DNA of 64,000 nt from CAYUMU01 sp964445985 (GTDB lineage: Bacteria; Planctomycetota; Planctomycetia; Pirellulales; S012-138), in assembly GCA_964445985.1 (NCBI GenBank), contig CAYUMU010000008.1, positions 62,001 to 126,000 on the forward strand, given 5' to 3'. Positions 52,467-60,466 of this stretch are shown one piece after another; position 1 is the stretch's first letter, and every line of letters begins with the position of its first letter. The translations under genes and the position numbers were made by a program. The notes beneath the pieces were generated by a model. It did not search any database, was not told the DNA's origin, and worked only from the letters and a program-made list of their open reading frames with translations.

Positions 52467-53375
52467 TCAGCCCCGCCGCAACCAGCGCTTGGCCACCTTG
52501 CAAACCATGGTGAAGGCCGGGTCGAAGATATTGCCCAGGTCGTACCGCACGCATTGCGCGAGTAGCAGGTTCGCCCCCAGCGCATCCAGGCCAAAGTCCT
52601 GTTGCAACCACCGCAGCATTTCCGTGGTGGCGTGCTGCACCGCCTGATCGAGCGGCCGGGCGTTGCCCACCGTGAAAATGAACTCCTCGTTCTCGCCCCG
52701 CGGCCAGTAGCTCTCTTTGCCCTTGAGCACGTTCAGCCGCACTCGCGCGTCCATCGAAATCTCAATGCCCGAGCCCACAATCTCGCCGTCCCCTTGCGCG
52801 GCGTGCCCATCGCCCAAAAAGAATAGCGCCCCCGGCTCAAACACGGGGAAGTATACCACCGCCCCCTGGCAAAATCCGCGGTAGTCCATATTGCCGCCGT
52901 GCTCTCCGCTGGTGGCGGTGGATATGGCCTGGCTGCGCGGGGGCGCCACCCCAAAGCACCCCAGCATGGGCTCCAGGGGGATGGTCAACTCGCCCAACTT
53001 TGAAGGCGGCCCGACCAGCCGCGCGGTCCAGGCGTCGGTATCCACGTGCCATTCCGCCAGCGGCGCCTCGGGCAGTTCGCGCACATAAGTTGGATCGACC
53101 ACGTTTGGCGCCACCGACGAACCGCACCAGCCGTAGCTCCGATTGGGCACGATCGATTCCAGCACCACCTGCAGCGTATCGCCCGGTTCGGCCCCCTCCA
53201 CATAGAACGGACCCGTCTGTGGGTTGCCCCGCGGCGTAACCTGTTCGCGCTGGTGGTCGTAACCTCGGGCGTCCACCGTGGTGGTCACCAAGGTGTCGCC
53301 GTCGGCCAGCTTCAGCACCGGCTCATAAGGGCCTAAACAGCGATGATACTGGCTTGGTTGAAAATGATGTTCCAT
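52467..53375 (-). CDS. Acetamidase/formamidase family protein (302 aa)
   Basis: Start at ATG 53373-53375 (EHHFQPSQYHRCLGPYEP follows); upstream ORF codons are not protein-like. FmdA/AmdA hallmarks: GPFYVEGAEPGDTLQV near residue 52, PLEPMLGCFGVAPP near 140, GGNMDYRGFCQGAVVYFP near 166 with the metal-binding Asp, and LFFLGDGHAAQGDGEIVGSG near 189. These enzymes release ammonia from formamide or acetamide. Cytoplasmic. It diverges from the NagB-like gene with 287 bp between starts. Confidence 0.92.
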   Translation of the reverse strand: MEHHFQPSQYHRCLGPYEPVLKLADGDTLVTTTVDARGYDHQREQVTPRGNPQTGPFYVEGAEPGDTLQVVLESIVPNRSYGWCGSSVAPNVVDPTYVRELPEAPLAEWHVDTDAWTARLVGPPSKLGELTIPLEPMLGCFGVAPPRSQAISTATSGEHGGNMDYRGFCQGAVVYFPVFEPGALFFLGDGHAAQGDGEIVGSGIEISMDARVRLNVLKGKESYWPRGENEEFIFTVGNARPLDQAVQHATTEMLRWLQQDFGLDALGANLLLAQCVRYDLGNIFDPAFTMVCKVAKRWLRRG

Positions 53376-53662
53376 GGCCGCTTGTCGTTGAGGTGAAGCA
53401 GAGGGGTAAAGATCGCGCCGGTCCAGCACACGCACACAAATACACTCGCTGAGGGCGCGGAATGCAACCAACTTGGGGCCACGCGAATGGTTTCCAGAAC
53501 ATGGCGCGCCCCCGGCCCGAGAACCGACGCCTGGCAGCGGTGCCTGCGGCATCGGCGGCAAGCTACTCGAATGCCCGACCCGAGCGTGGTACAACGGTCG
53601 GCAGAATCCGACCAATCCATCGGTGATTTACCTCGCGAATTCGCAATCGAAAGGAACCGCAC

Positions 53663-54592
53663 ATGGCCCGACGGGAAAGCACGGTCGCCGCCGGCTGGTG
53701 GGACTACACCACCTTGGATCACGAGCTCATGGCCGATGCCGCCGCGCTCACGCCCGAGCAAATCTTGCAGCTTTCCCGCCCGGGCTTTCAGGTCAAATTC
53801 CACGATACACTCGCCGAGTTCTACCTGGCCGAAGCCCTCGAATACATCCAGGCGTGGCAGCAATCCACCCCCGACAACCCCGTCGGCATTTGCGGCCCGA
53901 TCGGCCCCACCGAGCAATTGCCGCTGGTGGCCCGGATTGTGAACGAGCTGAATCTCGATGTCCGCAGCGCCCACTTCTGGGGCATGGACGAATGGTACGC
54001 CGACGGCCAAGAATTGCCGGCGAGCCATCCGCTGTCGTTCGAAAAGGCCGACCGTGACCTGTGCTTCGACCGCATCCATCCCCGCCTGCGGATGCCCGAC
54101 AGCCAGCTGCACTTCCCCAAGGCCGATACGGCCGCGTACATCCGCAGCTGGGATGGCGTGCGCTGTGCCGTCATGCAGGGCGGCCAGGGCGAGGTCAAAC
54201 ATTGGGCCTTCAACGACCCGCCCAAGCGGGAAGGCCGCTGGATCGACGAACCGCCCCCGCCGGCCGAGTTCCGCAAGCTCGGCACCCGCGTTGTCGATCT
54301 GCACCCCATGACACTCATTCAAAACGCCCGCACCAGCGGCGGCGGCTACGTGGCCGGCATTCCCACCCAGGCCATCACGGTGGGTCCGGTGGAAACCTGG
54401 CAGGCCGAAAAGGTCTCCATCTGGCAAGCCGGCAACCACGACAACCCCTTCGGCATGCGGCTCTCCACGCTGATGATCGCCAAAAACCTGCCCGACACCT
54501 CGGTCCCCATGTCGCTGCTGGCCGATCACCCCAACGTGCAGTTCAACTTCTACCGCCACGGCCTGGGCACGTGCGAAACCGAAATGCACTAA
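53663..54592 (+). CDS. Glucosamine-6-phosphate isomerase-like (NagB-type) protein with altered active site (309 aa)
   Basis: ATG at 53663, with GAAAGGA upstream. The NagB/RpiA/SoL fold is seen: NPVGICGPIGPTEQLPLVA near 71-88, HFWGMDEWYADG near 103-114 (the Asp that acts as base), and a phosphosugar-loop-like GGGYVAGIPTQAITVG near 227. In place of the usual DGHIAFNEP it reads VKHWAFNDPP near 177-186, so the first Asp is Val and the Glu is Asp. NagB converts glucosamine-6-phosphate to fructose-6-phosphate and ammonia; this variant may act on another phosphosugar or be inactive. Confidence 0.82.
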   Translation: MARRESTVAAGWWDYTTLDHELMADAAALTPEQILQLSRPGFQVKFHDTLAEFYLAEALEYIQAWQQSTPDNPVGICGPIGPTEQLPLVARIVNELNLDVRSAHFWGMDEWYADGQELPASHPLSFEKADRDLCFDRIHPRLRMPDSQLHFPKADTAAYIRSWDGVRCAVMQGGQGEVKHWAFNDPPKREGRWIDEPPPPAEFRKLGTRVVDLHPMTLIQNARTSGGGYVAGIPTQAITVGPVETWQAEKVSIWQAGNHDNPFGMRLSTLMIAKNLPDTSVPMSLLADHPNVQFNFYRHGLGTCETEMH

Positions 54593-54700
54593 AGGTCAAT
54601 CCCATGGGAACCCGCGCACCTCGCGGGAGAGAGTTGAGGTGAAGGGGAAATAGGGTTCTCCGGATAGGCTCTAAACGCGTGGAGTGCGATTGCCTGAGCA

Positions 54701-54800
54701 TGACAAGCTTTGGCTATTAATCTTTGACAACGCGCAGCCCCTAGCCACTAGCTACCAGCCACCAATGACAAGCTTTGTTTATTAATCTTTGACAACGCGC
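54701..54800 (+). repeat. 35-bp direct repeat, two copies 65 bp apart
   Basis: Copies at 54701-54735 and 54766-54800 share TGACAAGCTTTG, then GC or TT, then TATTAATC and TTTGACAACGCGC, differing at only two bases. Each ends with TTGACA, a consensus -35 box. Confidence 0.75.
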
Positions 54801-54817
54801 CCGCCGAACCTGAGAAT
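54789..54817 (+). promoter_or_regulatory. Possible sigma70 promoter for the DUF1501 operon
   Basis: TTGACA (54789-54794) is followed at 17 nt by GAGAAT (54812-54817), four of six matches to a -10 box. The start codon is at 54973. Confidence 0.35.
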
Positions 54818-54972
54818 TGAACCCAACGAGAATCAGAGCCTTTATTGCCTGGAACCAGGGAAACCCGACCCCGCCGGCCGGCGGCAGCCTATCTTGAAGG
54901 CTGCCAGCGCCCTCCCCGGCGGCGTTTCCCAAGTCCAGTGCTGTCAATCCATTCGGTCAACGGAGTCCCGCG

Positions 54973-56376
54973 ATGTACGATTTCCAGATGAACCGGCGGC
55001 AAGCGCTCATCGCCGGTGGCTTAGGCGCACTCAGCCTTGGCATGCCAGGATCGGTGATTGGCAGCGACCAGGTCGACTCGCAGGGCAATGCCGTGGCCGC
55101 GGAGAAGTCGTGCATCTTCGTGCTGCTCTGCGGCGGCCCCAGCCATGTTGATACCTGGGACATGAAGCCCGAGGCGCCGACCAGCATCCGCGGACCCTAC
55201 CAGCCCATCGCCACCAAGGTGCCGGGGATGCGGATCAACGAAATGCACACGCAACTGGCCACGCTCACTGACCAGTTCACGCTCATCAATTCGATGACGC
55301 ACCCGGCCGCGATCAGCAATCACTTCGACGCGATGCACAACCTGCTCAGCGGGCAATCGACCCAGCGCGTGCAACAAGGCGTGGCCGATGACTTGCCCTA
55401 CCTGGGCTCGGTTGTCGCCAAGCACAAACCCAGCGAACGCAATCTGGTATCCAATGCCTGGCTGATCAAATGCGTGGGGCCGCCCGTGTTTTGCGCGCCC
55501 AACATCGGCATTGGCGGTTACCTCGGTTCGGCCTACGCGCCCGTGTTTGTCGGCTCGGCCGAAAACCACCCGGCCATGAAGAACTTTGCCTTGCCCGAAA
55601 TCTACGATCTGGGCGACCCGAACGCCCTGGCGCGACGCAAGGAACTGCTCAGCCGCATCGAGTCCCACGAACTCGCGAGCGATCCCGTGGGCAAAGATTG
55701 GTCCGACCTGCGCGTGAAAGCCTACGAAGTGATGACGCGGCCCGAAGGCCGGCAGGCATTTGACCTGAGCCGCGAGCCGACGAAACTGCGAGAGCGGTAT
55801 GGCATGCATCCGCTCGGGCAAAACCTGTTGCTCGCGCGAAGAATGGTCGAGTCGGGCGTACGGTTCGTCACCGTCAACGGTTGGACCGGCCAGGCCGAGC
55901 ACGATAAGAAGGGTCCGCCCAGCAGCAGCTGGGATATGCACGGCGGAAACATGGGCATGGGCAACGCCTTCGGCGACGGCTCCTACGGCATGGGCTTCTG
56001 TCTGCCGCGATTGGATCAGGCCCTGGCGGGGCTGCTTTCCGATCTCAAAGAACGGGGTATGCTCGAGAACACGCTGGTGGTGGTCACCGGTGAGTTCGGG
56101 CGCACGCCCAAAATCTTGACCCAAGAGCCTCCCGGTCGTCAGCACTGGCCCAAGTGCTTCTCTTCCATCATGGCCGGCTGCGGCATTCGTGGCGGCGCCG
56201 TGTATGGCAAGTCCAACAAGTACGGCGAGTACCCCACCCACAACCCTGTCCGCCCCGAAGAACTGGCGGCCACGATCTACCACGCCCTCGATATTCCGCT
56301 GAACGCACCGCAGAATAACACCGGCATTTCGCGGCCCATTACCACCGGCGAACCATTGCTCGATTTGTTCGGGTAG
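54973..56376 (+). CDS. DUF1501 family protein (467 aa)
   Basis: ATG at 54973. A twin-arginine-like leader (NRRQALIAGGLGALSLG) is followed by CGGPSHVDTWDMKPEAP near 54, MHNLLSGQSTQRVQQG, FVTVNGWTGQAEHDKKGPP, SSSWDMHGGNMGMGN and VTGEFGRTPKI. This is the longer DUF1501 form. The predicted fold is alkaline-phosphatase/sulfatase-like, but a conserved nucleophile is not obvious. It starts a two-gene unit with the cytochrome/WD40 gene, 91 bp downstream. Confidence 0.93.
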   Translation: MYDFQMNRRQALIAGGLGALSLGMPGSVIGSDQVDSQGNAVAAEKSCIFVLLCGGPSHVDTWDMKPEAPTSIRGPYQPIATKVPGMRINEMHTQLATLTDQFTLINSMTHPAAISNHFDAMHNLLSGQSTQRVQQGVADDLPYLGSVVAKHKPSERNLVSNAWLIKCVGPPVFCAPNIGIGGYLGSAYAPVFVGSAENHPAMKNFALPEIYDLGDPNALARRKELLSRIESHELASDPVGKDWSDLRVKAYEVMTRPEGRQAFDLSREPTKLRERYGMHPLGQNLLLARRMVESGVRFVTVNGWTGQAEHDKKGPPSSSWDMHGGNMGMGNAFGDGSYGMGFCLPRLDQALAGLLSDLKERGMLENTLVVVTGEFGRTPKILTQEPPGRQHWPKCFSSIMAGCGIRGGAVYGKSNKYGEYPTHNPVRPEELAATIYHALDIPLNAPQNNTGISRPITTGEPLLDLFG

Positions 56377-56467
56377 GGGCGAAGGTGACGACGATCCGTT
56401 ACTTCCCGGATTGACCGTGATTGCTTGGCATTCCCCAAAGCATCTTATTGACTGCGAGTCGCTTCTC

Positions 56468-57889
56468 ATGATTCGGTATGCATATCTGGCGGCGTTGGCC
56501 GGGTGGTTTTTGCTGGCCGGCGCCGCGGGGAGCGGGGTCCGGCGCGCCGTCGCCGCCGAACTGCCCGCCCTCGATGCCAAGGCGGCCCAGCAGGTGAGCT
56601 TTCGCCGCGACGTCTGGCCCATCGTCAAGCGGCACTGCTGGGGTTGCCACTCCGGCGGAGACGCCCAGGGTGGGCTCAGCATGGACTCCGTGGCCGATAT
56701 GCTTCGCGGCGGCGATAGCGGATCGCTGTTTGAGCCCGGCAAGCCCGACGACAGCCTGCTGATCGCCATGACCATTGGCGATTCGCCCGACATGCCCAAG
56801 CAGCAACCGCCGCTTTCCGAGGAGAAAATCCAGATTCTGCGACACTGGATCCTGGCCGGCGCCAAGGACGACTCGCGAGCTGAAGCCGCCGGATCGGTCG
56901 TGCAGATCCCCGAAAAATACCGGTTCGCTCCCGCCGTGACCAGCGTGGCGTTTTCGCCCGACGGCCAGCAGTTGGCGGCGGCCTGCCGCAGCGAGGTGGT
57001 GCTGATCGAACTGGCCAGCGACCAGCCGCCGCGCCGCCTGCCCACCGCGTGCGATCTGCTCACGCACGTGGAATTCAGCCCCGATGGCAAACTGCTCGCC
57101 GCGGCCGGGGGAACGCCGGCGGTGTTCGGCGAAGTGCAATTCTTTGATGTGGCTAGCGGCAAGACAGTGGCCCGTCGCCGCTCGGGCCACGATACCCTCT
57201 TCCGTGGCAACTTCGCCCCCGATGGCAAGGCCATTGCGTTGGGCGGCGCCGATGGCGCGGTTCACGTGGTGCCGGTGGACGAAACCGCCGCAATCCGCTT
57301 GATCGATTTGCACAGCGACTGGGTGCTCGACGTGGCCTACACGCCTGACGGCCAGCGGCTGGTCAGCGGAGGGCGGGACAAATCGGTCAAGGTCAGCAGC
57401 GTGGAAACGGGCCAACTGCTGCGCACGGTGGATACCTCCAACGAAATGTTCAACTGCGTAATCGCCGATGACAAGTTCGCGGTAGCCACCGGCAAGGCTC
57501 GGGCCGTATTGAGCTATCAGTTCGATATCGCCCTCAGCGGCGTGGAAGTCACCGGCGCCGGGAACGGCGCCCGCCCCATCAGCAAGCGGGCTCAATACGC
57601 GCAGAACTTCGAGAGCCAGCCGGGCGAAGTGCTCGACATGGCCAGCAGCGGCGACCGCCAACGGTTGGCCCTGGCCGGAAACTACGGCGACGTGCGCGTC
57701 TACAGCCTGGCCGACCGCAAAGCCGTGGCCACGATCAGCAAAGTGCCCTCGCCTGTTTATGCCGTGGCCCTCAATCACGACGGCACGCTGCTGGCCATCG
57801 GCGCCCGGTCAGGCCTGGTGCAGGTTTACTCGGTGCCCGACGGCAAACTGCTACACGACCGGCAGCCGGTGCCGGTGGAAACCAAATAA
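56468..57889 (+). CDS. Cytochrome c (PSCyt1-like) plus WD40 propeller protein (473 aa)
   Basis: Start at ATG 56468, giving a signal peptide (YLAALAGWFLLAGAAGSG). A planctomycete-type heme motif CWGCHSGGDAQGGLSM lies near residue 57, with PDMPKQQPPLSE and LRHWILAGAKDD (PSCyt1). WD40-like repeats fill about 155-470 (VTSVAFSPDGQQLAAACR, LTHVEFSPDGKLLAAAGG, LDVAYTPDGQRLVSGGRD, VYAVALNHDGTLLAIGAR). The heme head may receive electrons from exported dehydrogenases while the propeller docks a partner. Convergent with the DUF1549 gene ending at 57936. Confidence 0.93.
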   Translation: MIRYAYLAALAGWFLLAGAAGSGVRRAVAAELPALDAKAAQQVSFRRDVWPIVKRHCWGCHSGGDAQGGLSMDSVADMLRGGDSGSLFEPGKPDDSLLIAMTIGDSPDMPKQQPPLSEEKIQILRHWILAGAKDDSRAEAAGSVVQIPEKYRFAPAVTSVAFSPDGQQLAAACRSEVVLIELASDQPPRRLPTACDLLTHVEFSPDGKLLAAAGGTPAVFGEVQFFDVASGKTVARRRSGHDTLFRGNFAPDGKAIALGGADGAVHVVPVDETAAIRLIDLHSDWVLDVAYTPDGQRLVSGGRDKSVKVSSVETGQLLRTVDTSNEMFNCVIADDKFAVATGKARAVLSYQFDIALSGVEVTGAGNGARPISKRAQYAQNFESQPGEVLDMASSGDRQRLALAGNYGDVRVYSLADRKAVATISKVPSPVYAVALNHDGTLLAIGARSGLVQVYSVPDGKLLHDRQPVPVETK

Positions 57890-57890
57890 G

Positions 57891-57917
57891 TCGCCTTTCG
57901 CTCCGCGAAATGAGCGA
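57891..57917. terminator. Hairpin between convergent genes
   Basis: TTTCGC-tcc-GCGAAA (57896-57910), extended by an outer TCGC/GCGA pair (57891-57894 with 57914-57917), in the 46-bp gap between convergent genes. No T-run follows. Confidence 0.4.
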
Positions 57918-57935
57918 TCCTTCGCCCTGCTTCGG

Positions 57936-60452
57936 CTAATGCACCAGCATAAAGTCCCGGCTATTGAGCAAGGCCCACATCAGGTCTTGGGCCGCTTCGG
58001 CTCGCTTGTCTGGCTGGCTGCCGAGGAACTCCACGCCCACGGCCGCCTCTTCCGAGGTTGGCTGCCGCGCCAGCGACCACAAGTAAAGCTGCTCCACCAA
58101 CTGCTCGTTGCCGAGGTCCTTCTGCTGCAGCAGCTTCGCCAGCCGGCCATTGGGAGCCGCCACGCGGCCGAGGATCGACTTGCCGTTAATAAAGTGCAGC
58201 GCCTGCAGCATGTTGGAGCCGCTGTCCCGTTCGCACTCGCAGGCTTCCATTCGCTGCGGCTTGCCAAACAGGGCGAGGAACTCGCTCTGAATGTTCGCGT
58301 CCGGGAGTTGGGCCGCGGTGAAGCCGGCCGGAGCCCCGGGAAAGTTCTCCGGCACGCCGGTCGCCTGGATCAGCGAATCGAGCATCGATTCGGCCGACAA
58401 CCGGCGGGGAATGGCCCTGCTGAAATTCAGATCATCATGGGCGTTGCTGCCGTTGGCGATCGTGCTCCGCTGATAGGTGTCTGAGGTAACGATTCGCCGC
58501 ATCAGGTGGCGAACGTCGAAATCGTGCTCCACAAAATCGGCCGTCAGCGCGTCGAGCAGCGGCGGATTGATCGGCGGATTGGTCGTCCGCAAATCGTCCA
58601 CAGGCTCGATGATGCCGCGGTGGAAAAAGTAACTCCAAATGCGATTCGTCATACTCCGGGCAAAGAACGGATTCTCGGCCGAGGTCAGCCATGCGGCGTA
58701 GGCTTCGCGGCGATCGATGCCAGCGGGCAGTTCCGGCTCGCCACCGCCCAAGTACCGGGGAGGTTGCGGCCGGCCGGTGCGAGGATTGGTGGAAAAGCCT
58801 GAGGACACGTTCAGCAACACGGTCTTGGCGTTGGCCACGCCTGGCAAAGCCGGATCGGCCTTGGTCGCCACCTGGTTGAAGAAGCTGTGCAGGCCGTAAT
58901 AGTCGCCCTGCGTCCAGTTTTCGAACGGATGCGGGTGGCACTGGGCGCACAGCATCCGCACGCCGCAAAACACCTGGGTAGCCCTTTGCAGGGTCTCGTC
59001 GGTGTCTTTGCTCACCGCGAAAAACGCCCCGGGGGCGCTGCGGGTGTAGCTGCCGCGGCTGGTCAGGATTTCACGCGTAAACGCATCGAGCGGTTTGTTC
59101 TCGGCCACGGCCGCGCGAATCCATTCGCGGAACGCGAACATCGCCGGCTCGCTCACCTGGTTGCGGCTGTTCTGCAGCAGGTCCCCCCACTTCAGCGACC
59201 ACCAATCCACAAACTCCGGCCGCGCAAACAGCCGGTCGACCACCTGCTCGCGCTTAGCAGGGTTACTGTCTTTCACAAACGCCAACAGTTCATCCGGCGT
59301 GGGCTGCACCCCGATCAAGTCCAAGTACACCCGGCGGAGAAAACGAGCGTCGGGCGCAAGTTCCGAAGGCGTAATCCGCAGGTCGTTCAGCTTGCGAATC
59401 ACATACTGGTCGATCAGGTTTTCCGTCGGCACAGCGTTCGGCTGAAACCCCGGATTCGGCGGCAGCACAATAAAATTAGCGGTGGCAAAGATCCGTTCAA
59501 ACCGGCCTACCATCGGCGTTTCACCAGGAGCCAGCGTGGTGACCAGGCCGACGTCGTCCACCGTGGCCACGCTCTCCGTATTGGCCGTGAAGACCGCCAG
59601 ATGCGAGACATCGCGCTGGCTGCCGTCGGAATAGCTGGCGACGAGCTGCATTTGATGCTGACCGCCGGGCGGAAGCACCACGTTCTCCGGAAAAATCTGA
59701 ATCGACTCCAGCCTGGCTGGATTATCGAGATCGCCCTGGGCGCCCTGCTCAATCCAGCCCAACAGGGTTTTGTGGAGCAGCCCGCCGTGATCGAACCGAA
59801 TGCCGCCTTTGTGCGGCACGTCGCCCAGCGGCTTGGTCAGCAGCAAGCTGGCCGGCGGATTGTGCAAATTGATGCGACGCGCCAGAAATTCATCGGTGAG
59901 GGCCGCAAAATCGGGCGCCGCATCGGAGCCCCGCAGGGAGAGCTTGAAGCCGTTCTTGCCGAGCGAATAGCCATGGCAGGCCCCCGCGTTGCAGCCCGCC
60001 TTGGAAAGCACCGGCATCACGTCGTGCAGAAAGCTGTAGTCCAGCGGATGATCGTTCAGTTGCACTTCGACCGCCACCACCGAAGTCTTGCCCTCGGCGG
60101 CAATCTTGATTTCTGTTTTGCCGTTGGCCACGGGGCTGACCCAGCCGAGCAAATCCACCGTGGCCACTTGCGGCTGGGTGCTGGTAAAGGTTGCCTGCGA
60201 AGTCAGGTCGCGATCATAGCCGTCGACCGTTTTGCCGGTGACCACAATCGACCAGGGCTGCTTGCGGTGCGTGAGCCGAATCGAAGCCGGCTGTACCTTA
60301 AGCTCCGCGGCCAGCGGACCAGTGCCCGGTTCAGCAGCCAGGGAAATCGAACCGCCGATTCCGCAAAACCAGCCGCCAAGGACCAGTAGGCTCCGGAGGA
60401 ACCACCACCCCGCGCGGTGTAAGTCAGGCCGGCGTTGAATGGGTTGATGCAT
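57936..60452 (-). CDS. Ig-like (Big_2) plus cytochrome plus DUF1549/DUF1553 protein (838 aa)
   Basis: ATG at 60450-60452. A signal peptide (FLRSLLVLGGWFCGIGGSISLA) precedes a first Big_2-like Ig domain (about 45-125, DRDLTSQATFTSTQPQVATV), a heme motif CNAGACHGYSLGKNGF near residue 151, and a second Big_2-like domain (about 250-320, GSQRDVSHLAVFTANTESVA). DUF1549 follows (about 345-545, with CAQCHPHPFENWTQGD near 499), then DUF1553 (about 590-830, SMTNRIWSYFFHRGII). It is the last gene of a three-gene unit, 14 bp after the PPC gene. Confidence 0.93.
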   Translation of the reverse strand: MHQPIQRRPDLHRAGWWFLRSLLVLGGWFCGIGGSISLAAEPGTGPLAAELKVQPASIRLTHRKQPWSIVVTGKTVDGYDRDLTSQATFTSTQPQVATVDLLGWVSPVANGKTEIKIAAEGKTSVVAVEVQLNDHPLDYSFLHDVMPVLSKAGCNAGACHGYSLGKNGFKLSLRGSDAAPDFAALTDEFLARRINLHNPPASLLLTKPLGDVPHKGGIRFDHGGLLHKTLLGWIEQGAQGDLDNPARLESIQIFPENVVLPPGGQHQMQLVASYSDGSQRDVSHLAVFTANTESVATVDDVGLVTTLAPGETPMVGRFERIFATANFIVLPPNPGFQPNAVPTENLIDQYVIRKLNDLRITPSELAPDARFLRRVYLDLIGVQPTPDELLAFVKDSNPAKREQVVDRLFARPEFVDWWSLKWGDLLQNSRNQVSEPAMFAFREWIRAAVAENKPLDAFTREILTSRGSYTRSAPGAFFAVSKDTDETLQRATQVFCGVRMLCAQCHPHPFENWTQGDYYGLHSFFNQVATKADPALPGVANAKTVLLNVSSGFSTNPRTGRPQPPRYLGGGEPELPAGIDRREAYAAWLTSAENPFFARSMTNRIWSYFFHRGIIEPVDDLRTTNPPINPPLLDALTADFVEHDFDVRHLMRRIVTSDTYQRSTIANGSNAHDDLNFSRAIPRRLSAESMLDSLIQATGVPENFPGAPAGFTAAQLPDANIQSEFLALFGKPQRMEACECERDSGSNMLQALHFINGKSILGRVAAPNGRLAKLLQQKDLGNEQLVEQLYLWSLARQPTSEEAAVGVEFLGSQPDKRAEAAQDLMWALLNSRDFMLVH

Positions 60453-60466
60453 GGCTGAGCTTATCG

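Larger units (their letters stand above)
54593..54972. other. Intergenic region with tandem 35-bp repeat
   Basis: This 380-base gap holds two near-identical copies of a 35-bp sequence and a likely promoter for the downstream DUF1501 gene. No other gene is seen. Confidence 0.55.

Noticed and set aside
55021..57234. 737-aa minus-strand ORF
   Set aside because: Shadow across two real plus-strand genes and their intergenic gap.
58887..60389. 500-aa plus-strand ORF
   Set aside because: Opposite the Ig-cytochrome-DUF1549 protein; composition typical of antisense shadows.
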